A stretch of DNA of 64,000 nt from Cyanobacteria bacterium CYA. GTDB lineage: Bacteria; Planctomycetota; Phycisphaerae; Phycisphaerales; UBA1924. The notes below the pieces were generated by a model. It had not been told where the DNA came from. It ran no database searches and saw nothing but the letters and a program-made list of their open reading frames with translations. Numbering within the stretch: the stretch's first letter is position 1; the number at the start of each line of letters is the position of its first letter. The stretch covers positions 62,001-126,000 of the forward strand of contig RHKP01000009.1 of assembly GCA_008363215.1 (NCBI GenBank), read 5' to 3'. The position numbers were made by a program, and so were the translations under genes. Positions 44,639 through 54,556 of this stretch are shown piece by piece.

Positions 44639-46038
44639 ACCGGGTTTTTCACATTGCGCTGCGGGAGTTCAAGTCGACGGCGCTGACCAAGGGCTTCATC
44701 ATCGGCGGCATCGTGGTGCCGCTGGTGCTGCTGCTGGTGATTTCGCTGGTGATGCCGAAGTTGATGAACGAGAAGGTGCCGGTGGTGAAGGGCACGGTGG
44801 CGGTGATCGACCAGACGGGGGTGCTGACGCCGGCGATCGAGCAGCGCTTTGCGCCCGAGGCGGTGGAGGCGTGGCAGAAGCGGCGGCAGGGGCAGGTGGT
44901 GGCCGAGGCGGCCCAGGCGGCCCGGGACACGCAGGGGGTTGAAGGGGCGATCAATGCCGGGCGGGTGGTGCAGGGCGCGGCGGAGATTCGCGCGGACCTG
45001 AGCGTGGAGATGCTGGCGCCGCTGACGGATGAGAAAAACCTGGCAATCGCCAAGCAGCCGCTGGGCGAAGGGACGAACCTGGAGGACGGCGGGCGCATGG
45101 CGCTGGTGGTGATCGACGCGGACGCGATCGAAGCGGCCCCCGGAGCCAGCAAGTTCGGCGGGTTTCAGATCTTCACGCGGCAGAAACTGGATGACCGCGT
45201 GATCGACCTGGTTCGTGATCAGGTGCGTGAGGCGATCCGCGCGACGCGCATCGAGGCCGCAGGCATGAACACGGAGCGGCTCGAGGCCCTGATGAACGTG
45301 TCGCAGAGCGACACACAGGAGATCGGACCCGGCGGCGTCGAGCGCAAGTCGCTGGGCGAGTGGAACATCATCTTCCAGTTCGCGTTCATGCTGCTGATGA
45401 TGATGTCGGTGTTCATCAGCGGGCAGTACCTGCTGACAACGACGATCGAAGAGAAGTCCAGCCGCGTGGTGGAACTGCTGCTGGCATCAACCTCGTCGAT
45501 GAGTTTGATGGCCGGCAAGATTTTCGGGCAGATGTGTGTGGGGTTGTTCCTCGTGCTGGTGTACGGGTCGCTGGGGTTCGCGGGGATGTTCCTCATGGAG
45601 AGGGCCGGGCTCGTCAGCCCGATGATGATCGTGTGGTTCTTCTGCTTCTACTTCATCGCGTACACAACCGTTGCGTCGCTCATGGCGGCGATCGGATCGG
45701 CGGTGAATGACCTGCGCGAGGCGCAGTCGCTGATGACGCCGGTGATGATCATCGTGATGATCCCGTACCTGCTGTGGCTGCCGATCGCACGCGATCCGAA
45801 CGGCGTGTTCGCGACGGTGTCGAGTTTCGTGCCCGGGGTCAGCCCGTTCGTGATGATGGTGCGGCTGAGTTCGACGACACAGCCCCCTGTGTGGCAGGTG
45901 CTCGCGGCGATCGGCATCGGGCTCGTGTCGGCCTACGGATGCGTCTGGCTGGCGGCCAAGATCTTCCGCGTCGGACTTCTCCAGTTCGGCAAGGCGCCCA
46001 ACTACGCGACCATGTGGCGCTGGATCAGGATGGCCTGA
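44635..46038 (+). CDS. ABC-2 type transporter permease (NatB-like)
   Basis: A 467-aa permease. One N-terminal membrane helix (GGIVVPLVLLLVISLVM), a periplasmic domain of about 200 residues, then five to six membrane helices (from about residue 245: FQFAFMLLMMMSVFISG onward). TTIEEKSSRVVELLLAS is the family hallmark after the second helix. Works with the preceding ATPase. GTG start inside the GTGA overlap; the next gene overlaps by one base (TGATG). Confidence 0.93.
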   Translation: MNRVFHIALREFKSTALTKGFIIGGIVVPLVLLLVISLVMPKLMNEKVPVVKGTVAVIDQTGVLTPAIEQRFAPEAVEAWQKRRQGQVVAEAAQAARDTQGVEGAINAGRVVQGAAEIRADLSVEMLAPLTDEKNLAIAKQPLGEGTNLEDGGRMALVVIDADAIEAAPGASKFGGFQIFTRQKLDDRVIDLVRDQVREAIRATRIEAAGMNTERLEALMNVSQSDTQEIGPGGVERKSLGEWNIIFQFAFMLLMMMSVFISGQYLLTTTIEEKSSRVVELLLASTSSMSLMAGKIFGQMCVGLFLVLVYGSLGFAGMFLMERAGLVSPMMIVWFFCFYFIAYTTVASLMAAIGSAVNDLREAQSLMTPVMIIVMIPYLLWLPIARDPNGVFATVSSFVPGVSPFVMMVRLSSTTQPPVWQVLAAIGIGLVSAYGCVWLAAKIFRVGLLQFGKAPNYATMWRWIRMA

Positions 46039-46799
46039 TGGACCGGCACGACCTCTACGAACTGTGCGTCCAGTCGCCGTTGCATCTGGTGCCGCTGCTG
46101 CGGGCGATTCACGGGCAGGAACCGGCGGTGCTGGGCGAGGACTTCTCCGGCACGGCCGCGCTGTCCTGCCGATGGGTGCAGGACGTGCCGGAGGGCAGCG
46201 CGATCGCGGTGGACCTGGATGCCGCAACACTCGCGCGGCACGGGCAGCACGCGCGGATCACGCGGCTGGCGACGGATGTGCGCACGGCTGCGGGCGCGGT
46301 CGACGTGCTGTTCGCCGGCAACTTCTCCATCGGCTACATGCACACGCGGGCCGAACTGGTCGCCTACCTGCGGCACGCGCGATCGCGGTTGCGCCCGGGC
46401 GGGATGTTCGTGTGCGATACCTATGGCGGCGAGAGTTCCTTCCTGACCGGACACGTGCATCGGCATCACAACCTGCCCGACGGGCGGCGCGTGCGCTACA
46501 CGTGGGAGCAGCGCTACGCCGATCCGCTGACGGGCATGGTCACCGACGTGCTGCACTTCCGCATTGAAAAGGGCGGAGTGATTGAAGAAGAGTGGCCCGA
46601 CGCGTTCGTGTACGAGTGGCGGCTGTGGGCGGTGCCGGAACTGCGCGACGCGATGGTCGAGGCCGGGTTCGGGCAGACCGATGTGTTTCAGAAACTGCCT
46701 GACGCCGAAGATGAAGAAGGAAACATCTACGTCGAAGCGGTGCGCGATCCGGAGGAACTGGACGATAGTTTCATCGTTCTGGTGGCCGCCCGCGTGTGA
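46038..46799 (+). CDS. SAM-dependent methyltransferase, class I
   Basis: A 253-aa methyltransferase. The degraded motif I is LGEDFSGTAALSCRW and motif II is AIAVDLDAATLARH; VDVLFAGNFSIGYMH and RLRPGGMFVCDTYGG follow. The substrate cannot be told. It is the third gene of the ABC operon (TGATG overlap), so it may modify the exported compound or be a passenger. Confidence 0.82.
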   Translation: MDRHDLYELCVQSPLHLVPLLRAIHGQEPAVLGEDFSGTAALSCRWVQDVPEGSAIAVDLDAATLARHGQHARITRLATDVRTAAGAVDVLFAGNFSIGYMHTRAELVAYLRHARSRLRPGGMFVCDTYGGESSFLTGHVHRHHNLPDGRRVRYTWEQRYADPLTGMVTDVLHFRIEKGGVIEEEWPDAFVYEWRLWAVPELRDAMVEAGFGQTDVFQKLPDAEDEEGNIYVEAVRDPEELDDSFIVLVAARV

Positions 46800-47096
46800 T
46801 GGTGTATACTCGCTGCGGATGACGCGCACGCCCATTGCCAACTGATCGGTCCGTGCCGGCTGGAAATTCCAGTCGCATGACGCTTCGCTGGTTGTAGACC
46901 GGCGCAGCGGGTGATGTCTCGCGCGGACCCGACGTCGTCTACCGCACTTCCAGTCGAACTGAGTCCAAGCCGACGCTCGAATTCGATTTCGACTTCGACG
47001 CACGGTTGCCTTCAAACCCCTCCCCCAAGGTCGGGGCTCGTTGAAGCATCTGCCTTGGCGGCTCCGTACCAACGGGGACTTGTGGTCAGGTACCCC
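46800..47096 (+). promoter_or_regulatory. Structured leader region of the RNHCP gene
   Basis: 297 bp. A good -10 box TATACT (46805-46810) is followed by a tiny open frame MTRTPIAN (46819-46845), a palindrome CTGGAA-A-TTCCAG (46860-46872), and a second tiny frame MTLRWL. A larger fold-back follows, in which CTTCAA (47010-47015) pairs with TTGAAG (47041-47046) around a C-rich/G-rich inner stem. The layout suggests attenuation or another RNA-based control of the RNHCP gene; it is inference. Confidence 0.4.
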
Positions 47097-47465
47097 ATGT
47101 CCCAGAAATCGCGTCACGCGCCCGTGCACGGATGTTTCTCGTGTGTCCATTGTCGCTGCGAAGTGCCGCAGCAGTCGTTTGGCACGAGGCACCGCAATCA
47201 CTGCCCGATATGCCTGTGGTCACGGCACGTTGACGACGAGCCGGGCGACCGGCGCGCGCCGTGCCGCTCGGAGATGGAGCCGGTCGGTATCGAGGTGCGC
47301 CGCGACGGCGAGTGGGCGATCATCCATCGCTGCACGGGCTGCGGGCTGTTGCGAACCAATCGCATTGCGGGGGATGACAGCGAGCGTGCGTTATTGGCGC
47401 TGGCATTGCGGCCTTTGGCGCGGCCTGCGTTTCCGCTGGACCTGTTTGAGACGAATGGCCATTGA
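47097..47465 (+). CDS. RNHCP-domain protein
   Basis: A 122-aa protein defined by the RNHCPICLWSRHVDD motif followed by a conserved C and M/EPVGIEV segment. Four Cys pairs (CVHC, CPIC, C...C, CTGC) suggest two zinc-binding sites. The RNHCP family is widespread but uncharacterised. The ATG at 47097 starts just before CFSCVHC. Confidence 0.88.
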   Translation: MSQKSRHAPVHGCFSCVHCRCEVPQQSFGTRHRNHCPICLWSRHVDDEPGDRRAPCRSEMEPVGIEVRRDGEWAIIHRCTGCGLLRTNRIAGDDSERALLALALRPLARPAFPLDLFETNGH

Positions 47466-47596
47466 CTCGCTGGTCATGGCGCGGCGCCGTACGTGTGTGA
47501 GTTATCAGCCCTCGTCCGGGTCGGTGCGCCAGCGGCCGTCCCGCCCGAAGTGATGCCCGAAACCGAGTTCATCACCCTCTTGCCGCTCGAAGGTTG

Positions 47597-48520
47597 CTAC
47601 TCAACCAGAGGTTCTCCCGAGACGGCGGTCAGCGCCCGGTACAGGCCTGCGAGGCGTCTGGTGACCGGACCCTGAGTTCCGTCGCCGATGGGGCGGCCGT
47701 CAATCTTGCTCACCCAGGCCAGTTCACCCATGGTGCCGGTGGTAAAGCACTCACGGGCGCGGTAGACCTCGGTCATGGAGAGGTCGCGGACATCGTGGGC
47801 GATGCCGTGGGCACGACAGAGTTCGAGCACGGCCGCTCGGGTGAGTCCCTCCGGGCAGGCGACCAGGCGGCTGGTCAGCAGCACCGGCTCGCCCTCGCCT
47901 GAAACGATGAAGACGTGCGTGGCGTTGGTCTCGGCGAGGAAGCCTTGTTTGTCGAGCATGATGGCGTCGTCGGCCCCGGCGTTGTTGGCCTCGATCTTCG
48001 CCAGGATCGACTGGATGAGATTGCAGTGGTGAATCTTCGGATCAAGGCAGTCGGGCGGGAAGCGGCGGACGCTCGACGTGATCAGACTCAGCCCGTGCTC
48101 CCCCATCGCGGTGTCGTAAACCGGGGCCTTGTGCTCGGCCAGCACAATCAGCGTCGGGCCCGACTGGTTGAGACGCGGGTCCATGCCGCTGGTGATCTTG
48201 ACCCCGCGGGTGAGAGTGAGGCGGATGTGAACTCCGTCGCGCATCTGGTTGGCTTCGAGCGTGCGGCGAATCTGCTCGGTGATTTCCGCGTGGCTCGGAA
48301 TGTGCTGGAAGGCCAGCGCCAGGGCGCTGGAGCGCAGGCGGTCCAGGTGCTCGGTGAGTCTGAAGATGCGCCCGTTGTACAGGCGCAGGCCCTCCCACAC
48401 GGCGTCGCCACCCTGCACGGCCGAGTCGAACGGACTGATGCCCGCCTGGTCGCGGTGGATGAGCGTGCCGTTGATGTTGACGAAGAGGTTGCGGTTCTTT
48501 TCGTTGAAAGTCTGGAGCAT
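47597..48520 (-). CDS. Class IV PLP-dependent aminotransferase (branched-chain or D-amino acid type)
   Basis: A 307-aa fold-type IV aminotransferase. Landmarks: GGDAVWEGLRLYNG, DRLRSSALAL, RFPPDCLDPKIHHCN (region of the PLP lysine), DAIMLDKQGFLAETNATHVF and RARECFTTGTMGEL. It exchanges amino groups between branched-chain or D-amino acids and 2-oxo acids; the exact substrate is open. It is last in an operon with the sulfotransferase-like gene and the M19 dipeptidase (81-bp gap). GGGAG lies nine bases before the ATG. Confidence 0.9.
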   Translation of the reverse strand: MLQTFNEKNRNLFVNINGTLIHRDQAGISPFDSAVQGGDAVWEGLRLYNGRIFRLTEHLDRLRSSALALAFQHIPSHAEITEQIRRTLEANQMRDGVHIRLTLTRGVKITSGMDPRLNQSGPTLIVLAEHKAPVYDTAMGEHGLSLITSSVRRFPPDCLDPKIHHCNLIQSILAKIEANNAGADDAIMLDKQGFLAETNATHVFIVSGEGEPVLLTSRLVACPEGLTRAAVLELCRAHGIAHDVRDLSMTEVYRARECFTTGTMGELAWVSKIDGRPIGDGTQGPVTRRLAGLYRALTAVSGEPLVE

Positions 48521-48601
48521 GAAGTCTGGCTCCCAATTCGCTGGTCCTGACGAGCCCTGACCGTGAGGGAGAGGCCTGAACTCTCGCGACAGAACCCCCT
48601 C

Positions 48602-49360
48602 TTACGGTCGGGGATCGTTCGATGCTGCGGATGCGGTGATCTTGTGTTCGGCCATGAGGCAGTACAGACGCTGACACTCTTCAAGCACGCCGGCAAGTCG
48701 CTCAGGCACGCGCTCGTGCTTCGATTTGTAGGGGCCGAACCCGGTGCTCTTGTACACGCTGTCGTACCAATGCGGGCCCCAGAGCCCGTCGGTGTCGCGC
48801 GGGCCTGGTTTCCATGCAAGCATGGCCGGGTCGAAGGGCACGCCGACGCGCCGGCAGACGGCCGAGAGCATGGCCGGCGGGTTTTCGAGCACGTCGCGCG
48901 CGTCGATCACGGGCGGGGCCTGCCCGGTGCGGGCGCGGATCCACTCCCACAGTTCGACCTGCTGCGGAAGCCCGAGATCGGTCGGCGTCGGATTCGGAAT
49001 GACCTTGATGAAACTGGTAATCATCTCCACCGGATCGCGGATCAGGAACACGTTGCGCAGTTCCAGGATCCACTTGCGCCCGACTTCCGGCGTGAGATGG
49101 TGGTTCATGTGCTTCTGGTACCACACCGTCTTCCCGCGCGGGATCGGGCCGGTCAGCGAGCGCGTCACCAATTGCCAGTCCCACTCGTGGTTCTGGATGA
49201 TCTCCTCCCGGGCCGGGTGGTCGGCCCCGGTGAACTTGAGATAGTGGGCGTACAGCGGCTCATCGGATACAAAGCAGTCCGAGCGACTCTCCCACGAGCG
49301 CATCAGTGCGGTCGAGATATTCCGCGGCCCGGACCACATGCCGACCCGCACACCGCTCAT
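48602..49360 (-). CDS. Sulfotransferase-like P-loop protein
   Basis: A 252-aa protein with the PAPS-binding-like start GMWSGPRNISTALMRSWESR and the second motif NVFLIRDPVEMITSF. In plants the same domain is fused in front of a class IV aminotransferase domain; here the two are separate adjacent genes. This points to a shared pathway, possibly not sulfation of a standard acceptor. It overlaps the M19 gene by ATGA. Confidence 0.78.
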   Translation of the reverse strand: MSGVRVGMWSGPRNISTALMRSWESRSDCFVSDEPLYAHYLKFTGADHPAREEIIQNHEWDWQLVTRSLTGPIPRGKTVWYQKHMNHHLTPEVGRKWILELRNVFLIRDPVEMITSFIKVIPNPTPTDLGLPQQVELWEWIRARTGQAPPVIDARDVLENPPAMLSAVCRRVGVPFDPAMLAWKPGPRDTDGLWGPHWYDSVYKSTGFGPYKSKHERVPERLAGVLEECQRLYCLMAEHKITASAASNDPRP

Positions 49361-50415
49361 GACAGCCCCCAGAACCGCGACCAGTTGCCCCAGGCAAAGC
49401 CTTCGATTTCGGCGTCGCTCCAGCCGCGATTGCGGAGTTCCTCACCCAGTTTCTCGAAGTCGCGCGGGCGGTCAATCCCGCGGGGCAGGTCGTGCCCGGT
49501 GATGCCGCCGTCCATGTCCGAGCCCATGCCCACGCCGCGACGGTGGCCCATGATCTCGCAGACATGCTCCACGTGGTTGATCGCGTCGGCGACGCTCGGG
49601 CGGTCGTTGGGGTCTTTGCGATCAAGCCCCGTGCGGATGAAGTTGCGGACGAGGTTGAGCCCGATGACGCCGCCGCGACGCCCGATCTCGCGAATGGTCT
49701 CATCGGCCAGGTGGCGTTCGTTGTCCGGTTCGAGCAGGGCGCGGGAGTTGGAGTGGCTTGCGATGACGGCCGCATGGGTCATGGAGAGCAACTGCTCGGT
49801 CGATTTCTGCGAGAGGTGGGAGAGGTCATGCACGACGCCGAGTTCGTCGATGCGGGGGACCAGTTGTTTGCCCAGTTGGGTCAGACCGTGTCCGGGCGTG
49901 CCATTGCCGCCGGCGTAGCGGGAGTGGTGCCACCAGGCCATGCCGATGGCGACCACGCCGCCCTCGACCCAGGTGACCAGTTGCTCGGGCGCCTCGATGG
50001 GGTCGGCGCATTCCATGAGGACGCCGAGGAGGATGGGCCCGTGTTCGTCGGAGGAGACCGCGCCGGCGTTCTGCCCGCGCGGGCCCATGAGCCGGATCAG
50101 CCCGGCGTCGCGCCAGGCGTGGTAGAGTTTGAGTTGGCGCATGCCGGCCACCCAGGCTCCCCGCGCGTCGCCCTGGGCGTAGGCGAACGAGCCGGTTTCC
50201 GCATCGGGGGCCTTGGGATCCTGGATCGCCTCGGTGAAAATCGTGCCCAGGCAGGCACGCACCCCGCCGGCACGCAGAGAGGGCAGCGTGATGGTCGCCG
50301 GTTGATGCCGACCACGTGATTCCTCGGGCTCCACGTGCATGTCGCGCCCGCACTCGGCCAGGTACGCCAGGTCAAGGTGTGCATCAAACCACTGCATGGT
50401 CGATGGTAGACTCAT
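49357..50415 (-). CDS. Membrane dipeptidase-family (M19) hydrolase
   Basis: A 352-aa zinc hydrolase of the renal dipeptidase family. The start FDAHLDLAYLA carries the His-x-Asp metal pair; other ligands are in VVHDLSHLSQKS, ASHSNSRAL and GSDMDGG. It cleaves dipeptides, often with a D-residue or dehydro-residue. No signal peptide is visible, so it is cytoplasmic. First gene of the operon with the sulfotransferase-like and aminotransferase genes. Confidence 0.9.
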   Translation of the reverse strand: MSLPSTMQWFDAHLDLAYLAECGRDMHVEPEESRGRHQPATITLPSLRAGGVRACLGTIFTEAIQDPKAPDAETGSFAYAQGDARGAWVAGMRQLKLYHAWRDAGLIRLMGPRGQNAGAVSSDEHGPILLGVLMECADPIEAPEQLVTWVEGGVVAIGMAWWHHSRYAGGNGTPGHGLTQLGKQLVPRIDELGVVHDLSHLSQKSTEQLLSMTHAAVIASHSNSRALLEPDNERHLADETIREIGRRGGVIGLNLVRNFIRTGLDRKDPNDRPSVADAINHVEHVCEIMGHRRGVGMGSDMDGGITGHDLPRGIDRPRDFEKLGEELRNRGWSDAEIEGFAWGNWSRFWGLS

Positions 50416-50524
50416 GCGGCGCGAGTCCGAACCGTAGAATCCGGCCGCTCCGGTTCCGAAGAACGAAAGGGCGGGTCGGTACGCTCGGTCGCCCCGGGGG
50501 AACGACTGTCACGGAGACCGAAGT

Positions 50525-51274
50525 ATGCTCGAACGAATCTCACCTCACCTGATGAGTACCCACCGTCGCGGCGGCCTGATTCAGGGATGCCTGATCGTGC
50601 TGAGTGTGATCCTGCTGTTGGCGATCATCGGCGGAGTCGTCGTTTTCATGTATGGGAGGCAGTGGATCGCCAACGGTACGGCCGCCGGCATGCGGGCGCT
50701 CATCCAGGAGAGCGATCTGCCCGCATCGGAGAAGCCGGAGATCAACGCGATCATCGACGAGGTGCGCGACGACTTCAAGGCCGGAAACATCACGTTGGAG
50801 GAAATCGGGACCATCTTCGCGGACTTTGGGAGCAGTTCGGTGCTGGCGACCGGCGCTGCGCTGCAGTTCCAGGCCCTGTATGTGGCGCCCTCCAAACTCA
50901 GCGACGAAGAGAAGGCCGCCGCGGGCATCACCTTTGACCGGCTCGCGCAGGCGATCTCCGAGGGCAAGGTGAAGTGGGAGAATCTGGACGAGGTTCTCAA
51001 GCCGATTGCGTACGACACCGGCAACAACAACATCGAGTTTCAGAAGCCCGAAGCCGTCAGCGACGACGAGTTGCGCACGGTGATCGGGCAGGCGCAGGCG
51101 GCCGCGGACGCGGCGGGTGTGCCGGCCGAAGTCGTCAAGATCGATCTGTCGGACGAGTTCCGGCACTATATCGAAGGGAAACTGGGCCGCCCGCTGGGCA
51201 CGCCGCCGGGGACCACTCCTGCCTTGCCGGAGCCGCAAGAGGAGCCGGCGCCTGACGCGCAGCCCGAGCCGTAA
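50525..51274 (+). CDS. Membrane-anchored protein of unknown function
   Basis: A 249-aa protein with one membrane helix near the N-terminus (LIVLSVILLLAIIGGVVVF) and a helical extracytoplasmic domain with acidic, Ala-rich repeats. The C-terminus is Pro/Glu-rich. No known domain. GGAGA lies eight bases before the ATG. Divergent from the M19 dipeptidase operon. Confidence 0.7.
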   Translation: MLERISPHLMSTHRRGGLIQGCLIVLSVILLLAIIGGVVVFMYGRQWIANGTAAGMRALIQESDLPASEKPEINAIIDEVRDDFKAGNITLEEIGTIFADFGSSSVLATGAALQFQALYVAPSKLSDEEKAAAGITFDRLAQAISEGKVKWENLDEVLKPIAYDTGNNNIEFQKPEAVSDDELRTVIGQAQAAADAAGVPAEVVKIDLSDEFRHYIEGKLGRPLGTPPGTTPALPEPQEEPAPDAQPEP

Positions 51275-51317
51275 GGAAAGGCACGCCGGCACAAAGAGAA
51301 GTGACGAAGAAGATCGT

Positions 51318-51360
51318 ACGAGCCCGACGCCGTACGAGCCCGAAGCGCCGGCGAGGGAGC
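51318..51360 (+). repeat. 27-bp repeat (one full copy, one truncated)
   Basis: A truncated copy ACGAGCCCGA (51318-51327) is followed by a full copy ACGAGCCCGAAGCGCCGGCG plus AGGGAGC (51334-51360). The full copy matches 39280-39306 at 24 of 27 bases. Located in the 176-bp spacer between two convergent genes. Confidence 0.6.
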
Positions 51361-51450
51361 CATCGCGCGATGCCCCTTTGTTCTCTCGACGGCGTTCCAG
51401 GCTTGTTTCCGGTTCTCCCGAGTGTGCCTGTCTCCGTAGCCTGTGCCTTC

Positions 51451-52983
51451 TTACGGCTTGAGCGGCGGGCGCTTGCGCTCCCAACGCTGGCGCAGGCGGA
51501 CGCTGTCGAGCCCGATCAGGTAGCCCTTCGAGTTCGGGTTGATACCCACGCATTGAAGCGAGAGCGTGTGCTGGCCGGGGGCGATGGGCGCGTCGCCGAA
51601 ACGATGCTGGATCACTTCGATCTCCGGGCTGAACGCGTCGATGGGCTCGCCGATGGGCTGGGCGTCGAGCGCGACCTGGTAGATGCCGAAGTCATACGAA
51701 TGTGTGATCGGCACGACGAGGGCGCGCGGGCGATCGTCGGGGACGGTGAAGGTGACGGTCAGCGTCGATCCGACAGCCTCGGCGCGGAACAGGATCTGCC
51801 CCTGCCCGGTCCACGGACCGCCGGGCTGCAGTTGCGCCCGGCCCCCCACCATCGCGGCGCCATCAAGCAGCGTCGCACCTTCGATGATCGCGTCGATCGC
51901 CGGGAGTTTTCGCTCGGCCGCGCCCGGCAGCATCGTGAATCGCTTCGGCTGCCCGCGCTGGTACCAGAAGGCGACGCTGGCGAAGTCGTCCTCGCGTTCG
52001 ACGTGCCCTTCGACGTTGCCGGTGGTGGTTTCGTCGGCCGACATCCAGCCGTTGTGCTCAATCTCGAAGCGCAGACTCGTGCGGAAGCGCACGGGGTCGT
52101 CGATGTGCCAGCGGTACATAGTGCCGGAGTCGCCGAGTTCGGCCAGCCACCCGTCGCAGCGGGAGACGCCGAAGTAGGGGAACGTTTCCTGCTCCATGCC
52201 CCAGGCGTTGAGGAAGTAGTCTTCGGTACCGGTGCCCCACATGCTCGGCGTGGACTGGCCGTCGATGTAGAACTTGTCGTCGCCCTCACCAAACCACTGC
52301 GGGCTGCGCGAGCGGACGGACAGGACGGTGCCGATGTAGTGCCCGCCGCCCTCGGGGGCCTCGATGTCGGCGACGAGATAGTCATGCCCGAGTTGGGTGG
52401 GGAACTCCTGGCGGTACTGGGCGCAGAAGTAGGCCGTGTCCGGCGGCAGTGACACTTCCCGCGTGTAGTCGATCTGGTAGTACAGCGCGGTGAGCACGCG
52501 CTGGCTCTCATTGGTCAGCGTGATCTTCGCGGACTTGAAAAAGGGCATGGGCCAGAAGCAGTTGTACGAGTCGCCCCCCTGAACCTGCACGGGGATAGAG
52601 CGGACGGCCGCCCGTCGCCCGAAACCGGCGGCGAAGAAGTCGCCCAGCGGCGCTTCGACGGCGGGGCTTTCCGAGCCGTCCCAGTACATGCGGAGGACGA
52701 TTTCGTCAGGCGAGGCGCAGCCGTTCGCGGCGATCCAACTTGCGCCCGAGTCCGGGAAGGTGAACCAGATGTGACGGATGACACCGGGGCCTTCGAGTTC
52801 GGCGAGGGTATAGGTTTCGCCGGGCTGGACCCGGCGGTTGTCCCAGTTGGCCCAGGCCTCGGGGTGGTTGGAGCCGACGCGCGCCGAGACCGCGTCGCGG
52901 GGACGAGTCAGGGCGTCCAGAGACTGGGCGAGCGATGACGAGGCGAACGAAACCAGCACGAGCAACAACGTGACGAACCTCAT
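51451..52983 (-). CDS. Secreted GH172 (DUF2961) family glycoside hydrolase-like protein
   Basis: A 510-aa exported protein. A signal peptide (MRFVTLLLVLVSFASSS, cleaved after LA) is followed by the two jelly-roll domains of DUF2961: GPGVIRHIWFTFPDSG and DGSESPAVEAPLGDFF early, then STPSMWGTGTEDYFLNAWG, the family's most conserved block, which contains a likely catalytic Glu. GH172 members act on fructofuranosides and arabinofuranosides. A C-terminal beta-sandwich adds about 120 residues. Confidence 0.9.
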   Translation of the reverse strand: MRFVTLLLVLVSFASSSLAQSLDALTRPRDAVSARVGSNHPEAWANWDNRRVQPGETYTLAELEGPGVIRHIWFTFPDSGASWIAANGCASPDEIVLRMYWDGSESPAVEAPLGDFFAAGFGRRAAVRSIPVQVQGGDSYNCFWPMPFFKSAKITLTNESQRVLTALYYQIDYTREVSLPPDTAYFCAQYRQEFPTQLGHDYLVADIEAPEGGGHYIGTVLSVRSRSPQWFGEGDDKFYIDGQSTPSMWGTGTEDYFLNAWGMEQETFPYFGVSRCDGWLAELGDSGTMYRWHIDDPVRFRTSLRFEIEHNGWMSADETTTGNVEGHVEREDDFASVAFWYQRGQPKRFTMLPGAAERKLPAIDAIIEGATLLDGAAMVGGRAQLQPGGPWTGQGQILFRAEAVGSTLTVTFTVPDDRPRALVVPITHSYDFGIYQVALDAQPIGEPIDAFSPEIEVIQHRFGDAPIAPGQHTLSLQCVGINPNSKGYLIGLDSVRLRQRWERKRPPLKP

Positions 52984-53079
52984 GGGCAACCCTCCCGCGC
53001 GCAGCATCTTGAATTGCACCTCGAATCCCGAACCGGCCCGGCACGGACCGACTCGCGGCTCGCAGTTGAAACCGCGCGC

Positions 53080-53742
<663 letters not shown>

Positions 53743-53878
53743 GGCGTTCTCCGTGCAGAGAGTGTACACGGGGGCATGGGTTCGCGCGGCGGTACGCACA
53801 CTGCCAATACGCATTCAGCGAGCCGCGACGGCGAAGGTGCATCCGGCAACGCTCGGCACGCCGAACGCTCCAACCCCT

Positions 53879-54556
53879 CTACGCGCCGACCAGCCCGACC
53901 AACTCCGCCAGCGAGTGGACGGTAAGATCGGGCCGCGCGTCGCCCGCGCCGGAGGCGCTGCGCCCGCGGTCCACCCAGACGGTGCGAAATCCGATCCGCC
54001 GTGCCGGCTCGATGTCGTGAAACCGGCTCTCGGCCACGTGCAGCACCTCGTGCGCCTCAAGCCCCAGCCGCCGCAGCCCCTCGCGAAAGTGTGCCTCGCC
54101 GGGCTTGTAACTTCGCACCTGCGAAGCCGTCACCACCACCTCGAACGGCCGCCCGAGTTTGCCGAGAATCGGCTCAAACATCTCGTCATCGATGTTCGAC
54201 AGCACGCCCAGGCGGAAGCCGGACCGCAGACGGGCGAGTGATTCGACCGTGTCGGGGAAGGGCTCCCACGTCGAGAGCGAACGTGACAGCGCATCAGCGT
54301 CGGCGGCCGGCCCGAACATGCGCCGCGTCACCTCGCCGAGGACGCCGCGATAGGACAGGTACGGACCGGCCTCAACCGCCCGCTCTTGGCGCCCATACCG
54401 CTCCAGCAGGTCGGACTCGCTTGTGCCCGGCGCATACTGCGACGCGAGCGGGCGCAGGGCCGCGAGAAGGCCGCTGGACCAGTCGATGAGTGTGCCAAAG
54501 CAGTCAAAGGTGCAGGCCTTGATGGCGCCCGGCTTGATGGCGTGTGCGTCATGCAT
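53879..54556 (-). CDS. HAD-superfamily hydrolase, haloacid dehalogenase type II-like
   Basis: A 225-aa hydrolase. Motif I ACTFDCFGTLIDW (nucleophile Asp), motif II VLSNIDDE, motif III Lys in VRSYKPGEAHF and motif IV in VAESRFHDIEPARR. The layout fits the L-2-haloacid dehalogenase subgroup. It could equally be a phosphatase. MHDAHAIKPG is the chosen start. Confidence 0.85.
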   Translation of the reverse strand: MHDAHAIKPGAIKACTFDCFGTLIDWSSGLLAALRPLASQYAPGTSESDLLERYGRQERAVEAGPYLSYRGVLGEVTRRMFGPAADADALSRSLSTWEPFPDTVESLARLRSGFRLGVLSNIDDEMFEPILGKLGRPFEVVVTASQVRSYKPGEAHFREGLRRLGLEAHEVLHVAESRFHDIEPARRIGFRTVWVDRGRSASGAGDARPDLTVHSLAELVGLVGA

